From positions 1-64,000 of the forward strand of contig JBKBLG010000017.1 of the NCBI GenBank assembly GCA_046296295.1: 64,000 nucleotides of DNA. The letters are read 5' to 3'. The DNA comes from UBA10646 sp046296295. Its GTDB lineage: Bacteria > Bacteroidota > Bacteroidia > Chitinophagales > Chitinophagaceae. Both the position numbers and the translations under genes were made by a program. Below the pieces are notes generated by a model. The model was not told the origin of the DNA, did no database searches, and worked only from the letters and a program-made list of their open reading frames with translations. The first letter of the stretch is position 1. The number at the start of each line of letters is the position of its first letter. This document shows positions 1 to 8,665 of this stretch, in pieces.

Positions 1-315
1 ATCATCTACAGAGTTATTACTTGCAGCATCTAACTCATGAATATTCAGCGATGTACCTTCTTCAAAACTCTTACAGCTATGGCATTGGTTACAGGCTTCA
101 CCATCGGGCTGTAGGTTTTCGCAATTGATGGTTTTGGCCAAAATACGGGCACAGGTTGTTTTGCCCACGCCCCGCGGACCGCAAAATAAAAAGGCATGTG
201 CTAATTGCCCTGTTTTAATGGCATTCTTTAACGTAGTAGTAATGTGCTGCTGCCCAACTACTGTATTAAAATTCTGTGGCCTATACTTACGTGCCGAAAC
301 TATAAACTCATTCAT
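1..315 (-). CDS. dnaX: DNA polymerase III subunit gamma/tau, N-terminal part (partial)
   Basis: Clamp-loader ATPase of the replisome; only the first 105 residues are in the window and the frame stays open through base 1. Translating the minus strand from the ATG at 315 gives a start of MNEFIVSARKYRPQNF, a Walker A motif GPRGVGKTT at about residues 44-52, and a zinc-module cysteine series ending CNQCHSC, the standard DnaX arrangement. It is divergent from relA/spoT, with a 183-bp gap that holds an inverted pair of the dispersed 14-bp element. Identification is secure; the C-terminal tau region is outside the window, so its length cannot be judged. Confidence 0.95.
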   Translation of the reverse strand, partial: MNEFIVSARKYRPQNFNTVVGQQHITTTLKNAIKTGQLAHAFLFCGPRGVGKTTCARILAKTINCENLQPDGEACNQCHSCKSFEEGTSLNIHELDAASNNSVDD

Positions 316-361
316 GCGAGGTGCAAGATAGCAATTGCAATTTGTAGAACAACATGCATAG

Positions 362-375
362 CCTTACGGCAAATG
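362..375 (-). repeat. Dispersed 14-bp element, intergenic
   Basis: CCTTACGGCAAATG on +. Left arm of an inverted pair with 393-406 (13 of 14 positions complementary, 17-nt loop) between divergent dnaX and relA/spoT. Confidence 0.9.
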
Positions 376-392
376 TAAAAATACCGCAGCAG

Positions 393-406
393 CATTTACC
401 GTAAGG
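393..406 (+). repeat. Dispersed 14-bp element, exact consensus, intergenic
   Basis: CATTTACCGTAAGG on +. Right arm of the inverted pair begun at 362. Confidence 0.92.
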
Positions 407-498
407 TATGTATCGAAAAAGGTATAACATTAACCAAAACAAGTAAAACACGCAACGAAAACATCTTTGAAAGTTGCATTTTCGTACCTTACATTGGT

Positions 499-2769
499 AT
501 GCAAATGAATCCACTAGAAAGTATTATACCACCAACACAAGAAATACCAATTCCGAAGTACGACCTTGATCCTGAACAGGAAAAGAAAGAAATTCTTCGA
601 CACTACCGAGCATTGCTCCGTAGCCTTCGCCCCAAGTTGAAACGTGGCGATAGAGAATTGGTTCGTATTGCTTTTGAAATGGCCGCCGATGCCCATAAAA
701 CCATGCGTAGGAAAAGTGGTGAACCTTACATTTTACACCCTTTGGCAGTGGCGAAAATATGTGTTGAAGAAATTGGTTTAGGTGTTCGTAGTACCATTTG
801 TGCACTACTTCACGATACTGTTGAAGATACCGACCTTACGCTAGAAGATTTGGAACGAGAATTTGGTAACGAAATTACCAAAATTGTAGATGGGCTTACC
901 AAGATATCCAATGTAATGGATACGAACACAAGTCAGCAAGCAGAGAATTTCAAAAAAATACTCCTCACCCTTACCGACGACCCTCGGGTAATACTCATTA
1001 AACTTGCCGACCGCCTGCACAACATGCGTACGCTCGATTTTATGAAGCGTGAAAAGCAGTTAAAAATTGCTAGCGAAACTATTTGGGTATATGCACCACT
1101 TGCCCACCGTATGGGTTTGTACGCCATTAAAACCGAGCTAGAAGATTTATCCATGAAATACATGGAGCCCGAAGCCTATCGAGATATTGCAAAAAAACTC
1201 TCTGAAACCAAAAGAGAACGTACTCGCTATATCAACGAATTTATTCGGCCCTTACGGGAAAAGCTAGACCGCTCCGGATTTAAGTTTGAAATTTATGGCC
1301 GCCCGAAAAGCATTCATAGTATCTGGAATAAAATCAAGAAGAAAGGAGTTGCATTTGAAGAAGTGTACGACTTATTCGCCATTCGAGTAATTCTAGATTC
1401 ACCGCAAGAAAAAGAAAAAGAAGAATGTTGGAAGGTGTACAGTATGATTACCGACGAATACACACCAAGCCCTGAACGATTGAGAGATTGGCTCAGCAAC
1501 CCCAAAAGCAACGGATACGAAGCATTACACACTACTGTAATGGGGCCACAAGGCCGTTGGGTAGAAGTACAAATTCGTACCAAACGCATGAACGAAATTG
1601 CAGAGAAGGGTTTAGCAGCACATTATAAATACAAAGAAGGCAGCTCCGATGAAGACAGATTCGACAAGTGGTTTAGTCAAATCAGAGAAGTAATTACCAG
1701 TCAAGACACCGATTCTGTTGACTTCTTACAAGACTTTAAAACTAGTTTTTTAGCAGAAGAAATTTATGTGTACACCCCCAAGGGTGATGTGAAAATGTTG
1801 CCTGTAGGTAGCACAGCATTAGATTTCGCTTTTTCGATTCACAGTGCCATCGGTAGTAAATGTATTGGCGCTAAAGTGAACCATAAACTAGTACCGATAA
1901 GCCATAAACTTCGTAGCGGTGATCAGATTGAAATTATTACCAGTAACAAACAAAAACCAAGTGAAGACTGGCTCAATATTGTTATCACACAAAAAGCAAA
2001 AGCCAAAATTAAAGATGCCCTTAAAGAAGAAAAAAGGAAGATTGCCGATGAAGGCAAATACATAGCACAACGCAAGTTAGAAGGTTTAGGTGCAGCTTTC
2101 AGCCAACACAACATAGATGAACTTGTAGCATATTACAAAGTACCCAGCCAATTAGATTTGTTTTATGAAATTGCTACTAAACGTATAGACCTCAAAGAAC
2201 TGAAGGATTTTCATGTGCTCGGCGATAAACTAGAAGCACCCAAAGCAGTTAAAACAGAAGCTAAAACAGAACTAACAGAGTACACCCCTAAGCCTAGTGC
2301 TAAAGATAGTGAACTGATTATTTTCGGAGAGAGTAGTGATAAAATCATGTATAACCTCGCTAAGTGCTGCAATCCTATACCAGGCGACGATGTATTTGGC
2401 TTTGTTACTACCGGCAAGGGCCTCACCATACACCGTACTAGCTGCCCCAATGCAGCTCAAATGATGGCCAATTATGGCCACCGTGTGGTGAAGACCAAAT
2501 GGGCGAAAAACAAAGAAATATCTTTCTTAACCGGATTGAAAATTATTGGTTTAGACGATGTTGGCGTTATTAATAAAATCACCAATATTATTAGTGGCGA
2601 TATGAAAATTAATATTTCAGCTCTAAGTATCGAAAGTGCCGAAGGCTTATTTGAAGGTAATATTCGAGTATTCGTACACGATAAAGAAGAATTAGAAGAA
2701 CTTGTAGTTCGTTTAAAACAATTAAATGGCATTCAGAAAGTTGAGCGTTACGATACTGAAAAACCCTAG
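499..2769 (+). CDS. Bifunctional (p)ppGpp synthetase/hydrolase, RelA/SpoT family
   Basis: Makes and degrades the stringent-response alarmone (p)ppGpp in the cytoplasm. The 756 residues show the full long-RSH order: HD hydrolase domain (HDTVEDT at 105-111, later KLADRLHNMRTL), synthetase domain (YGRPKSIHSIW near 265, NGYEALHT near 338), TGS domain (about 420-490), a Cys-containing zinc-finger-like segment (AKCCNPIPGDDVFG near 617-650) and a C-terminal ACT domain (about 677-755). Because the HD motif is intact, hydrolase activity is expected as well as synthesis, as in the single Rel/SpoT of many Bacteroidota. Two ATGs two codons apart (499, 505) could start it; no Shine-Dalgarno is seen. It stands alone on the + strand, 58 bp before the FIST gene. 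Confidence 0.95.
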   Translation: MQMNPLESIIPPTQEIPIPKYDLDPEQEKKEILRHYRALLRSLRPKLKRGDRELVRIAFEMAADAHKTMRRKSGEPYILHPLAVAKICVEEIGLGVRSTICALLHDTVEDTDLTLEDLEREFGNEITKIVDGLTKISNVMDTNTSQQAENFKKILLTLTDDPRVILIKLADRLHNMRTLDFMKREKQLKIASETIWVYAPLAHRMGLYAIKTELEDLSMKYMEPEAYRDIAKKLSETKRERTRYINEFIRPLREKLDRSGFKFEIYGRPKSIHSIWNKIKKKGVAFEEVYDLFAIRVILDSPQEKEKEECWKVYSMITDEYTPSPERLRDWLSNPKSNGYEALHTTVMGPQGRWVEVQIRTKRMNEIAEKGLAAHYKYKEGSSDEDRFDKWFSQIREVITSQDTDSVDFLQDFKTSFLAEEIYVYTPKGDVKMLPVGSTALDFAFSIHSAIGSKCIGAKVNHKLVPISHKLRSGDQIEIITSNKQKPSEDWLNIVITQKAKAKIKDALKEEKRKIADEGKYIAQRKLEGLGAAFSQHNIDELVAYYKVPSQLDLFYEIATKRIDLKELKDFHVLGDKLEAPKAVKTEAKTELTEYTPKPSAKDSELIIFGESSDKIMYNLAKCCNPIPGDDVFGFVTTGKGLTIHRTSCPNAAQMMANYGHRVVKTKWAKNKEISFLTGLKIIGLDDVGVINKITNIISGDMKINISALSIESAEGLFEGNIRVFVHDKEELEELVVRLKQLNGIQKVERYDTEKP

Positions 2770-2827
2770 GATTTATCCCAAACTCTGAGTATTTTACCCA
2801 ATATTTATTAGATACAATCTTATCCAT

Positions 2828-3988
2828 ATGAATACAACAACTATTAGTAGCAAGCACATTCAAGAGTTTGAAGAACGGCTTGATGTTCGTTTGTCTACCG
2901 GCCTAAGGCCTAATTTTGCTATCGTATTTAGTAGCCCCAAACAAGCTATCAGCGAAATACAGGCCATCATGTCAAAAAGAAATATTGATTTGATTGGCTG
3001 TACAAGTGCTGGTGAAATTGTTGACGACCTTGTATTAGAAAATGCCATTGTTGCATTATTATTAGAAGTTCCTGAGGGTGCCTACAAATCTTATGTACAA
3101 CATATTGAACCGGGTATGACGGCCAGAAGCACCGCAGAACTAATGGCCACACAAGTACAATTATCATATACACAACCATCTATCCTTTTACTTTCTAGTG
3201 GCATTAAAAACGATGGAAGTGAAATTGTAAAAGGTATTCAACATGTACTAGGTAAAGATGTTACTTTGGTAGGTGGGCTTGCCGGCGACGACTTACAACT
3301 AGTTAAAACCGAAGTATTCAACAATCACGTTACTAGCGATAATGGCATTGCTATGGTTGCCTTCGATACTAATATCATTGAACTTAAAGGCCTAGCTATC
3401 AGTGGATGGAAAAGTATTGGCCCCGTGCTTGAAGTTACCAGAAGCGAAAACAATGTAGTGTATGAAATAGATAACACACCGGCTATGAAGCTTTACAATC
3501 GTTTTGTTGGCCTCAGCGATCAAAAACACATTGTATTAGAAGAGGGTGTAAAATACCCTTTACAAGTATATCGCGAAGATGGAACCACCGTACTTAGAGC
3601 CCCACTATTTTCAACTGAAGATGGAGGTTTAATGTTCCCGGGAGGTATTAAAGAAGGCGAAAAAGTACACTTTTGTGTCCCACCCGATTTTGATGTAATT
3701 GATAGTACCGTACAAGAATTTGCGAATTATGGCAAGCAAGCTAACACCGAAGCCGATGCCATGATTTTATTTAGTTGCTTCGCCAGACACATTGCTTTTG
3801 GCCCCATGATTCGTAAAGAAATTCAAGGCATCAGAGCTGTTTGGAACAAACCTATGATTGGTTTCTTTACCTATGGCGAAATTGGTAATACTCCCGAAGG
3901 TGGCAGCGACTTCCATAACGAAACTTGCAGCCTACTACTCATTAAAGAAAAAAATAAACATACTATTACAAACACCAACTTAAGCTAG
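2828..3988 (+). CDS. FIST domain sensory protein
   Basis: A 386-residue soluble protein with the FIST_N plus FIST_C layout. Seen: IGCTSAGEI near residue 57, a short VGGLAGDD segment near 150, and a C-terminal YGEIGNTPEGGSDFHNET block typical of FIST_C. FIST proteins are thought to bind small ligands and pass signals to kinases or cyclases; the ligand here is unknown. Only 10 bp separate it from the downstream hybrid histidine kinase, which has no sensor domain of its own, so I infer that the FIST protein supplies the input. The start is the only plausible ATG just after the leader TATCCAT. Confidence 0.9.
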   Translation: MNTTTISSKHIQEFEERLDVRLSTGLRPNFAIVFSSPKQAISEIQAIMSKRNIDLIGCTSAGEIVDDLVLENAIVALLLEVPEGAYKSYVQHIEPGMTARSTAELMATQVQLSYTQPSILLLSSGIKNDGSEIVKGIQHVLGKDVTLVGGLAGDDLQLVKTEVFNNHVTSDNGIAMVAFDTNIIELKGLAISGWKSIGPVLEVTRSENNVVYEIDNTPAMKLYNRFVGLSDQKHIVLEEGVKYPLQVYREDGTTVLRAPLFSTEDGGLMFPGGIKEGEKVHFCVPPDFDVIDSTVQEFANYGKQANTEADAMILFSCFARHIAFGPMIRKEIQGIRAVWNKPMIGFFTYGEIGNTPEGGSDFHNETCSLLLIKEKNKHTITNTNLS

Positions 3989-3998
3989 TTCGCAACTT

Positions 3999-5420
3999 AT
4001 GCAACAACTCGATGCAATAAAGCAAATGTTGTCAGAACATATTCCTTCGGATCATCAATCGTACCAACAACTACATCAACTCTTAGATGATATCAAGGAA
4101 GAGTTTGCTATGCTCGATTTTAAGGTACAACGCTACATTGAAGAAAAGGAAGTAATCATTAGAATGCTTGAAGCGAATGTTGAAGAGCAAAAAGAACAAA
4201 AACGCGAAATAGCAGAAGTTAACAGATTACTGGTACAGCGCAGCAACGAAATAAAAGTTCAGAACGAACAATTAGAAAAAGCCAATCATATTGCTCAGGA
4301 AGCATTAAAGTCTAAAAATGAGTTCCTAAGCACCATGAGCCACGAAATACGTACACCCCTCAATGCCATTATTGGTATTAGCTTTCATTTGTTAGAAAGC
4401 AACCCGAAACCCGAACAGATACAGCAACTCAACATTCTAAAATTCAGTGGCGAAAACCTATTAGCACTGGTGAACGATATTCTCGACTACAGCAAAATAG
4501 AAGCAGGAAAAGTTGAGTTAGAAAACAATGTATTCAACTTACCTGAGTTTTTAACACAGTTGGTAGCCATGTATCAGGTAAGAGCCAACGAAAAGCAATT
4601 AAAACTACAATCGAAGCTCAACCCTAACCTGCCCATTTACGTAAGTGGAGATGTTAATCGCCTTAATCAGATACTTTCTAACTTACTGAGCAACGCCATA
4701 AAATTCACACCACAAGGTAGCGTTACACTAGCAGTAAGCACCTTTGAAAGTTTTACCGATCATGCACGTATTGTATTTCAAGTACAAGATTCAGGCATCG
4801 GTATTGCACCCGACAAAATACCTGTAATCTTCGACAGTTTTGTACAAGCAAGTAACGATACTACACGCAAGTTCGGCGGTACAGGCTTAGGCCTTGCCAT
4901 TACAAAGCGATTGCTAGAACTAATGAACAGTAGTATTGAAGTACAGAGCACACTCGGACAAGGCAGCACTTTTTATTTCACGCTCGATATGCCTATCGCT
5001 GCTGCACCTGCCGAAAAAGTACAACACCATAAAAACAGTACCGCCAATTTAAGAGGTTGCAAAATTTTGTTGGTTGAAGACAATGAACTCAATATCGTTG
5101 TAGCAAACAACTTCCTCGATAGCTGGGGCACGCAAGTTCATGTAGCACGAACAGGCACCGAGGGCATTCATATGAGTGACTCTAACTTATACGATACCAT
5201 ACTGCTCGATCTACAACTGCCCGATATGCACGGTATTGATGTAGCCAAATACATACGAAGTGCAATTACCAACGCCCAAACACCCATAATTGCACTCACG
5301 GCAACAGTTACATCCACCGTTAGAGCCGATGCAATTGCCGCAGGCATGAACGATTATTTAGCCAAGCCATTTAACCCAAACGATCTGCAACAGAAACTGC
5401 TTTATTACTGCCAGCAATAG
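3999..5420 (+). CDS. Hybrid histidine kinase with C-terminal receiver
   Basis: Cytoplasmic sensor kinase of 473 residues. The first 100 residues are predicted coiled coil without membrane segments or PAS/GAF. HisKA follows with phospho-acceptor H115 in SHEIRTPLNA, then HATPase (N box NLLSNAIKF, G1 DSGIGIAP, G2 FGGTGLGLAI), then a receiver with phospho-Asp about residue 404 (LLDLQLPDMHG) and the conserved Lys in AKPF. With no receptor domain it probably listens to the FIST protein encoded 10 bp upstream, as FIST-kinase pairs do elsewhere (family knowledge; the pairing here is inference). No DNA-binding output is attached, so a separate phosphotransfer partner is expected outside this pair. Confidence 0.93.
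   Translation: MQQLDAIKQMLSEHIPSDHQSYQQLHQLLDDIKEEFAMLDFKVQRYIEEKEVIIRMLEANVEEQKEQKREIAEVNRLLVQRSNEIKVQNEQLEKANHIAQEALKSKNEFLSTMSHEIRTPLNAIIGISFHLLESNPKPEQIQQLNILKFSGENLLALVNDILDYSKIEAGKVELENNVFNLPEFLTQLVAMYQVRANEKQLKLQSKLNPNLPIYVSGDVNRLNQILSNLLSNAIKFTPQGSVTLAVSTFESFTDHARIVFQVQDSGIGIAPDKIPVIFDSFVQASNDTTRKFGGTGLGLAITKRLLELMNSSIEVQSTLGQGSTFYFTLDMPIAAAPAEKVQHHKNSTANLRGCKILLVEDNELNIVVANNFLDSWGTQVHVARTGTEGIHMSDSNLYDTILLDLQLPDMHGIDVAKYIRSAITNAQTPIIALTATVTSTVRADAIAAGMNDYLAKPFNPNDLQQKLLYYCQQ
4634..4646 (+). repeat. Zero-spacer element variant inside the histidine kinase gene
   Basis: CATTTACGTAAGT; one of five such copies noted in the window. Confidence 0.5.
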
Positions 5421-5432
5421 TATCTATTATTA

Positions 5433-5446
5433 CCTTACGGTAAATG
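5433..5446 (-). repeat. Dispersed 14-bp element, exact, intergenic
   Basis: CCTTACGGTAAATG on +, 12 nt after the kinase stop codon. Confidence 0.92.
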
Positions 5447-5502
5447 AGAAATTAATTTTTACAGCTTACCTAGTTTTTACTAAGAACTTTTTAAGCAAAG
5501 CC

Positions 5503-5510
5503 TACTTTTG
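5503..5510 (+). promoter_or_regulatory. -7 box of the purA promoter
   Basis: TACTTTTG matches TAnnTTTG, the Bacteroidota housekeeping -7 element. It ends 27 nt before the purA ATG. The apparent upstream TTG start at 5508 lies inside this box and is therefore unlikely to be translated. Confidence 0.6.
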
Positions 5511-5537
5511 CCATCTCCAAAAGCAATTCAAAAAACC

Positions 5538-6800
5538 ATGGTAGATGTTATTTTAGGCCTCCAATGGGGCGATGAGGGTAAGGGTAAAATTGTAGATTAC
5601 TTTGCCCCACAATACGATGTTATTGCTCGCTTTCAAGGTGGTCCAAACGCTGGTCATACCCTTTACGTTAATGGCGAAAAAGTAGTACTACATCAAATTC
5701 CATCGGGTATATTTCACCAACACACCGTTAACCTTATAGGTAGTGGTGTAGTGTTAGATCCTGTAACACTCAAAAGAGAATGCGATAGAGTTGCCCAGTT
5801 TGGTATAGATGTGCGTAAAAACCTATTCATCAGTGAACGTACCAATCTTATTCTACCAACACACCGTGCACTCGATAAGGCAAGTGAATTAAGTAAAGGC
5901 GAAAGCAAAATAGGTAGCACCCTAAAAGGTATTGGCCCTGCTTACATGGATAAAACTGGCCGTAACGCCATTCGTGTTGGCGATATCTTAGATAAGTCAT
6001 TTACTACACAATACATTAAGCTTCGCTTAAAGCATCAAAAACTACTAGATAACTTTCATTTTATTGAAGACATCTCCGCTTGGGAAGAAGAGTTTTTTGA
6101 AGCACTAGAATTTTTACGTACGCTCAATATTGTTAACGGTGAATACTTCATTAACGAGCAAATCGCCAAAGGCAAAAAGGTTTTAGCAGAAGGTGCACAA
6201 GGAACCATGTTAGATATTGATTTTGGCACTTTTCCTTTCGTTACAAGTAGTAATACTATTAGTGCTGGTGTTTGTACCGGCTTAGGTGTTGCACCACAAA
6301 AAATTAAAGAAGTACTAGGTGTTACTAAAGCGTATTGTACACGTGTTGGTAGCGGCCCCTTCCCTACTGAGTTATTTGATGCAACAGGCGAAGAATTACG
6401 CAAAATCGGTAACGAATTTGGAGCTACTACAGGCCGCCCTCGCCGTTGTGGTTGGATTGACTTAGTAGCATTAAAATACACTTGTATGGTGAATGGTGTT
6501 ACACAAGTAGTAATGACCAAAGCCGATGTATTAGATGCTTTCAGTGAGTTGCAAGCTTGTACAGAATATTTGGTGAACGGGCAGCCTAGTGCCTATGTAC
6601 CATACCAAATGAGTCGTGTAACCATTGAACCTCGTTACCAAAAATTTGCAGGCTGGCATACCGCTACCGATGCTATCAAAAACCCCGAAGCACTACCAAC
6701 TGCAATGCACGAATACATCAAGTTCATCAACCAATTTGTACAAGCACCTGTTAAATATGTAAGTAACGGCCCCGGACGTGAGCAAATTGTTCATTTATAG
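5538..6800 (+). CDS. purA: Adenylosuccinate synthetase
   Basis: Condenses IMP and aspartate, using GTP, to adenylosuccinate, the first committed step from IMP to AMP. The N-terminus MVDVILGLQWGDEGKGK contains the GDEGKGK P-loop and catalytic Asp, followed by GGPNAGHT, GIGPAYMDK, an EGAQGTMLDIDFGTFPFVTSS block, and GVTKAYCTRVGSGPFPTE. From the ATG at 5538 it is 420 residues, the normal family length. A TTG ten codons upstream is in frame but sits in the -7 box, so I choose the ATG. No purB or other purine gene is adjacent. The next gene, on the same strand, is the acidic protein 89 bp on. Confidence 0.96.
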   Translation: MVDVILGLQWGDEGKGKIVDYFAPQYDVIARFQGGPNAGHTLYVNGEKVVLHQIPSGIFHQHTVNLIGSGVVLDPVTLKRECDRVAQFGIDVRKNLFISERTNLILPTHRALDKASELSKGESKIGSTLKGIGPAYMDKTGRNAIRVGDILDKSFTTQYIKLRLKHQKLLDNFHFIEDISAWEEEFFEALEFLRTLNIVNGEYFINEQIAKGKKVLAEGAQGTMLDIDFGTFPFVTSSNTISAGVCTGLGVAPQKIKEVLGVTKAYCTRVGSGPFPTELFDATGEELRKIGNEFGATTGRPRRCGWIDLVALKYTCMVNGVTQVVMTKADVLDAFSELQACTEYLVNGQPSAYVPYQMSRVTIEPRYQKFAGWHTATDAIKNPEALPTAMHEYIKFINQFVQAPVKYVSNGPGREQIVHL

Positions 6801-6889
6801 CGGCGAACATTAAGGAAAAAAACAACTAAAAAATTTTTTGCTAGAAAAAAAACTCGTTGAAATTTTACAGCATTAATCTGATATAGGCT

Positions 6890-7345
6890 ATGGCAAAAGC
6901 AAGTAAAACTCCTGCAAAGAACAGTATAAAGAAACCTACTGCTACTAACAGTACGGAAAAGGTATCTTCTAAATCTAAAAAGCAATTAGAAGATGATGAA
7001 GATGATTTAGAAGACGAAGAGGAAGATGAAACTCCAAAGAAAAAAGGAGCTAAAAAAGCTGCTACCAAAAAGGCTAAAGACGAAGAAGAAGATGATGATG
7101 ATGACGACGACGATGATGTAGAAGAAGATGACGACGATTGGAATAAAGACGAGGAAGAAGATAGCTGGGATCCAGACTTTGATGAATTCGATATTCCCAA
7201 ATCTAAGTCAGGCAGTGGAAGCACCAAAAAAGCAGGCAAAAAAGGCGAAGAGGAAGAAGACGATTTCAAATTTGATGAAGACTTCAAAGAGTTCGACGCT
7301 TTTGGCGATACAGGCTTCGATGATGATGAAGATGACGACTTTTAA
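6890..7345 (+). CDS. Highly acidic low-complexity protein
   Basis: A 151-residue protein I cannot name. It opens with a Lys/Ala/Thr-rich stretch (about 1-35), then alternates Asp/Glu runs with short Lys blocks (KKKGAKKAATKKAK around 50-63; nine consecutive Asp near 70), and ends FDDDEDDDF. Almost no hydrophobic core is predicted, so it is probably disordered. The mixed Lys/acidic character suggests a nucleic-acid or basic-protein partner, but this is inference. Its stop TAA (7343-7345) directly abuts the pabB ATG at 7346, implying translational coupling. The complementary strand reads as a poly-Ser frame, an artefact of the GAT/GAA codons. Confidence 0.75.
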   Translation: MAKASKTPAKNSIKKPTATNSTEKVSSKSKKQLEDDEDDLEDEEEDETPKKKGAKKAATKKAKDEEEDDDDDDDDDVEEDDDDWNKDEEEDSWDPDFDEFDIPKSKSGSGSTKKAGKKGEEEEDDFKFDEDFKEFDAFGDTGFDDDEDDDF

Positions 7346-8665
7346 ATGAACGCTACTTCAGCACAATACACCGTTGCAACCCCTGTGTTGCAACTTCTAA
7401 AACAACAGATGTTGCATTGGGCACAACCATACAACATCTGTTGTTTTTTAGATAACAACAATTACACCAGCCGCCAACACAATGCAGAATGGTTGTTAGC
7501 TGTTGGTGCCACGGCCGCATTACATACCAATCATAACAACCTAGCACTACTCCATGCCTTTATTCGTGAGCACCAGGGTTGTTGGATGTTTGGTCATATT
7601 AGTTTCGATTTGCAGTGCGAAACAGAAACAGGTATTGAAAATATTCACCCCAATCATGTAGGGTTTGATACCATTAGTTGGGTAGTACCACAAGTAGTAT
7701 TACAACTCGTTGATAATAGGATCACCATCACAAGTTATGCCTCGCATTTACCACCAACATTAGTATGGCAACAAATACATACTACACAAGTTATTACAGC
7801 CACCTTACCTGCGTGTTCATTTACCGCAAGGTTAAACAAACACCAATATTTACAGGCATTACAAGCTATACAACAACACATTCTGCAGGGCGATTGTTAT
7901 GAAATCAACTATTGCCAAGAGTTTTTCACTTACGTAAATGACTTGCCGGTAATTACCACCTACCAACAATTAACCACCATATCTCCCAACCCATTTTCGG
8001 CATTTTATAAAGTAAATAATTGTTATGCGTTGTGTGCAAGCCCTGAAAGATACCTACAGCGTAAAGGCAACCGGTTAATTTCTCAACCCATCAAAGGCAC
8101 ATTTAAAAGAAACAAGCAACAACCATTAGAAGATGAGCAACTAAAGCAAGCTTTGTACAACAGTGCAAAAGATAGAAGCGAAAATGTAATGGTAGTTGAT
8201 TTGGTACGCAACGATTTAGGAAAAATATGCAAGCCTGGTTCGGTACAGGTAACAGAACTGTTTGGTATTTATACCTTTCCGCAGGTGCATCAAATGATTA
8301 GCACCGTAGAAGGCACAATCAACAGTACTACAACATTAGCAGATGCACTCGCAGCCACATTTCCAATGGGTAGTATGACGGGGGCACCTAAAAACAGAGT
8401 ATTACAACTCACACAACAATACGAACAAAGCCGCAGAGGCCTTTATAGCGGTAGTATTGGCTATATGCAACCTAACGGCGATTGGGATTTAAACGTAGTA
8501 ATCAGAAGTTTGTTATACAACGCCACCACAGGCTATTTAAGCTATCATGTTGGCGGTGGAATAACACACTATAGCGAACCCGAATTAGAGTACGAAGAAT
8601 GCCTTTTAAAAGCCAGCGCTATACAACAGCTTTTTAGCGAGGGCCACCAAAAAACACCCGCTTAA
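7346..8665 (+). CDS. pabB: Aminodeoxychorismate synthase component I
   Basis: Chorismate-utilising enzyme that makes 4-amino-4-deoxychorismate for folate. The 439 residues carry GDCYEINYCQEF, the PIKGT signature near residue 250 that separates PabB-type enzymes from anthranilate synthase, then DRSENVMVVDLVRNDLG, a STVEGT segment, FPMGSMTGAPK and a C-terminal YHVGGGIT block. No glutaminase partner (pabA) or pabC is adjacent. It begins immediately after the stop of the acidic protein. Its 3-prime end overlaps the convergent glycosyltransferase by 32 bp. One copy of the dispersed element lies inside it (7818), encoding SFTAR. Confidence 0.92.
   Translation: MNATSAQYTVATPVLQLLKQQMLHWAQPYNICCFLDNNNYTSRQHNAEWLLAVGATAALHTNHNNLALLHAFIREHQGCWMFGHISFDLQCETETGIENIHPNHVGFDTISWVVPQVVLQLVDNRITITSYASHLPPTLVWQQIHTTQVITATLPACSFTARLNKHQYLQALQAIQQHILQGDCYEINYCQEFFTYVNDLPVITTYQQLTTISPNPFSAFYKVNNCYALCASPERYLQRKGNRLISQPIKGTFKRNKQQPLEDEQLKQALYNSAKDRSENVMVVDLVRNDLGKICKPGSVQVTELFGIYTFPQVHQMISTVEGTINSTTTLADALAATFPMGSMTGAPKNRVLQLTQQYEQSRRGLYSGSIGYMQPNGDWDLNVVIRSLLYNATTGYLSYHVGGGITHYSEPELEYEECLLKASAIQQLFSEGHQKTPA
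7818..7831 (+). repeat. Dispersed element inside pabB
   Basis: CATTTACCGCAAGG; read in the frame giving S-F-T-A-R. Confidence 0.85.
7928..7940 (-). repeat. Zero-spacer element variant inside pabB
   Basis: ACTTACGTAAATG on +; about 110 bp from the normal element at 7818. Confidence 0.5.

Noticed and set aside
1250..1263. CCTTACGGGAAAAG in relA/spoT as another element copy
   Set aside because: Only 11-12 of 14 positions fit and it encodes a normally conserved region, so I did not count it.
6056..6520. 154-residue ORF antisense to purA
   Set aside because: Lies wholly inside a certain gene and shows no protein-like motif.
6865..7287. Ser-rich minus-strand frame
   Set aside because: It is the complement of GAT/GAA/GAC codons in the acidic protein gene and has no features of its own.
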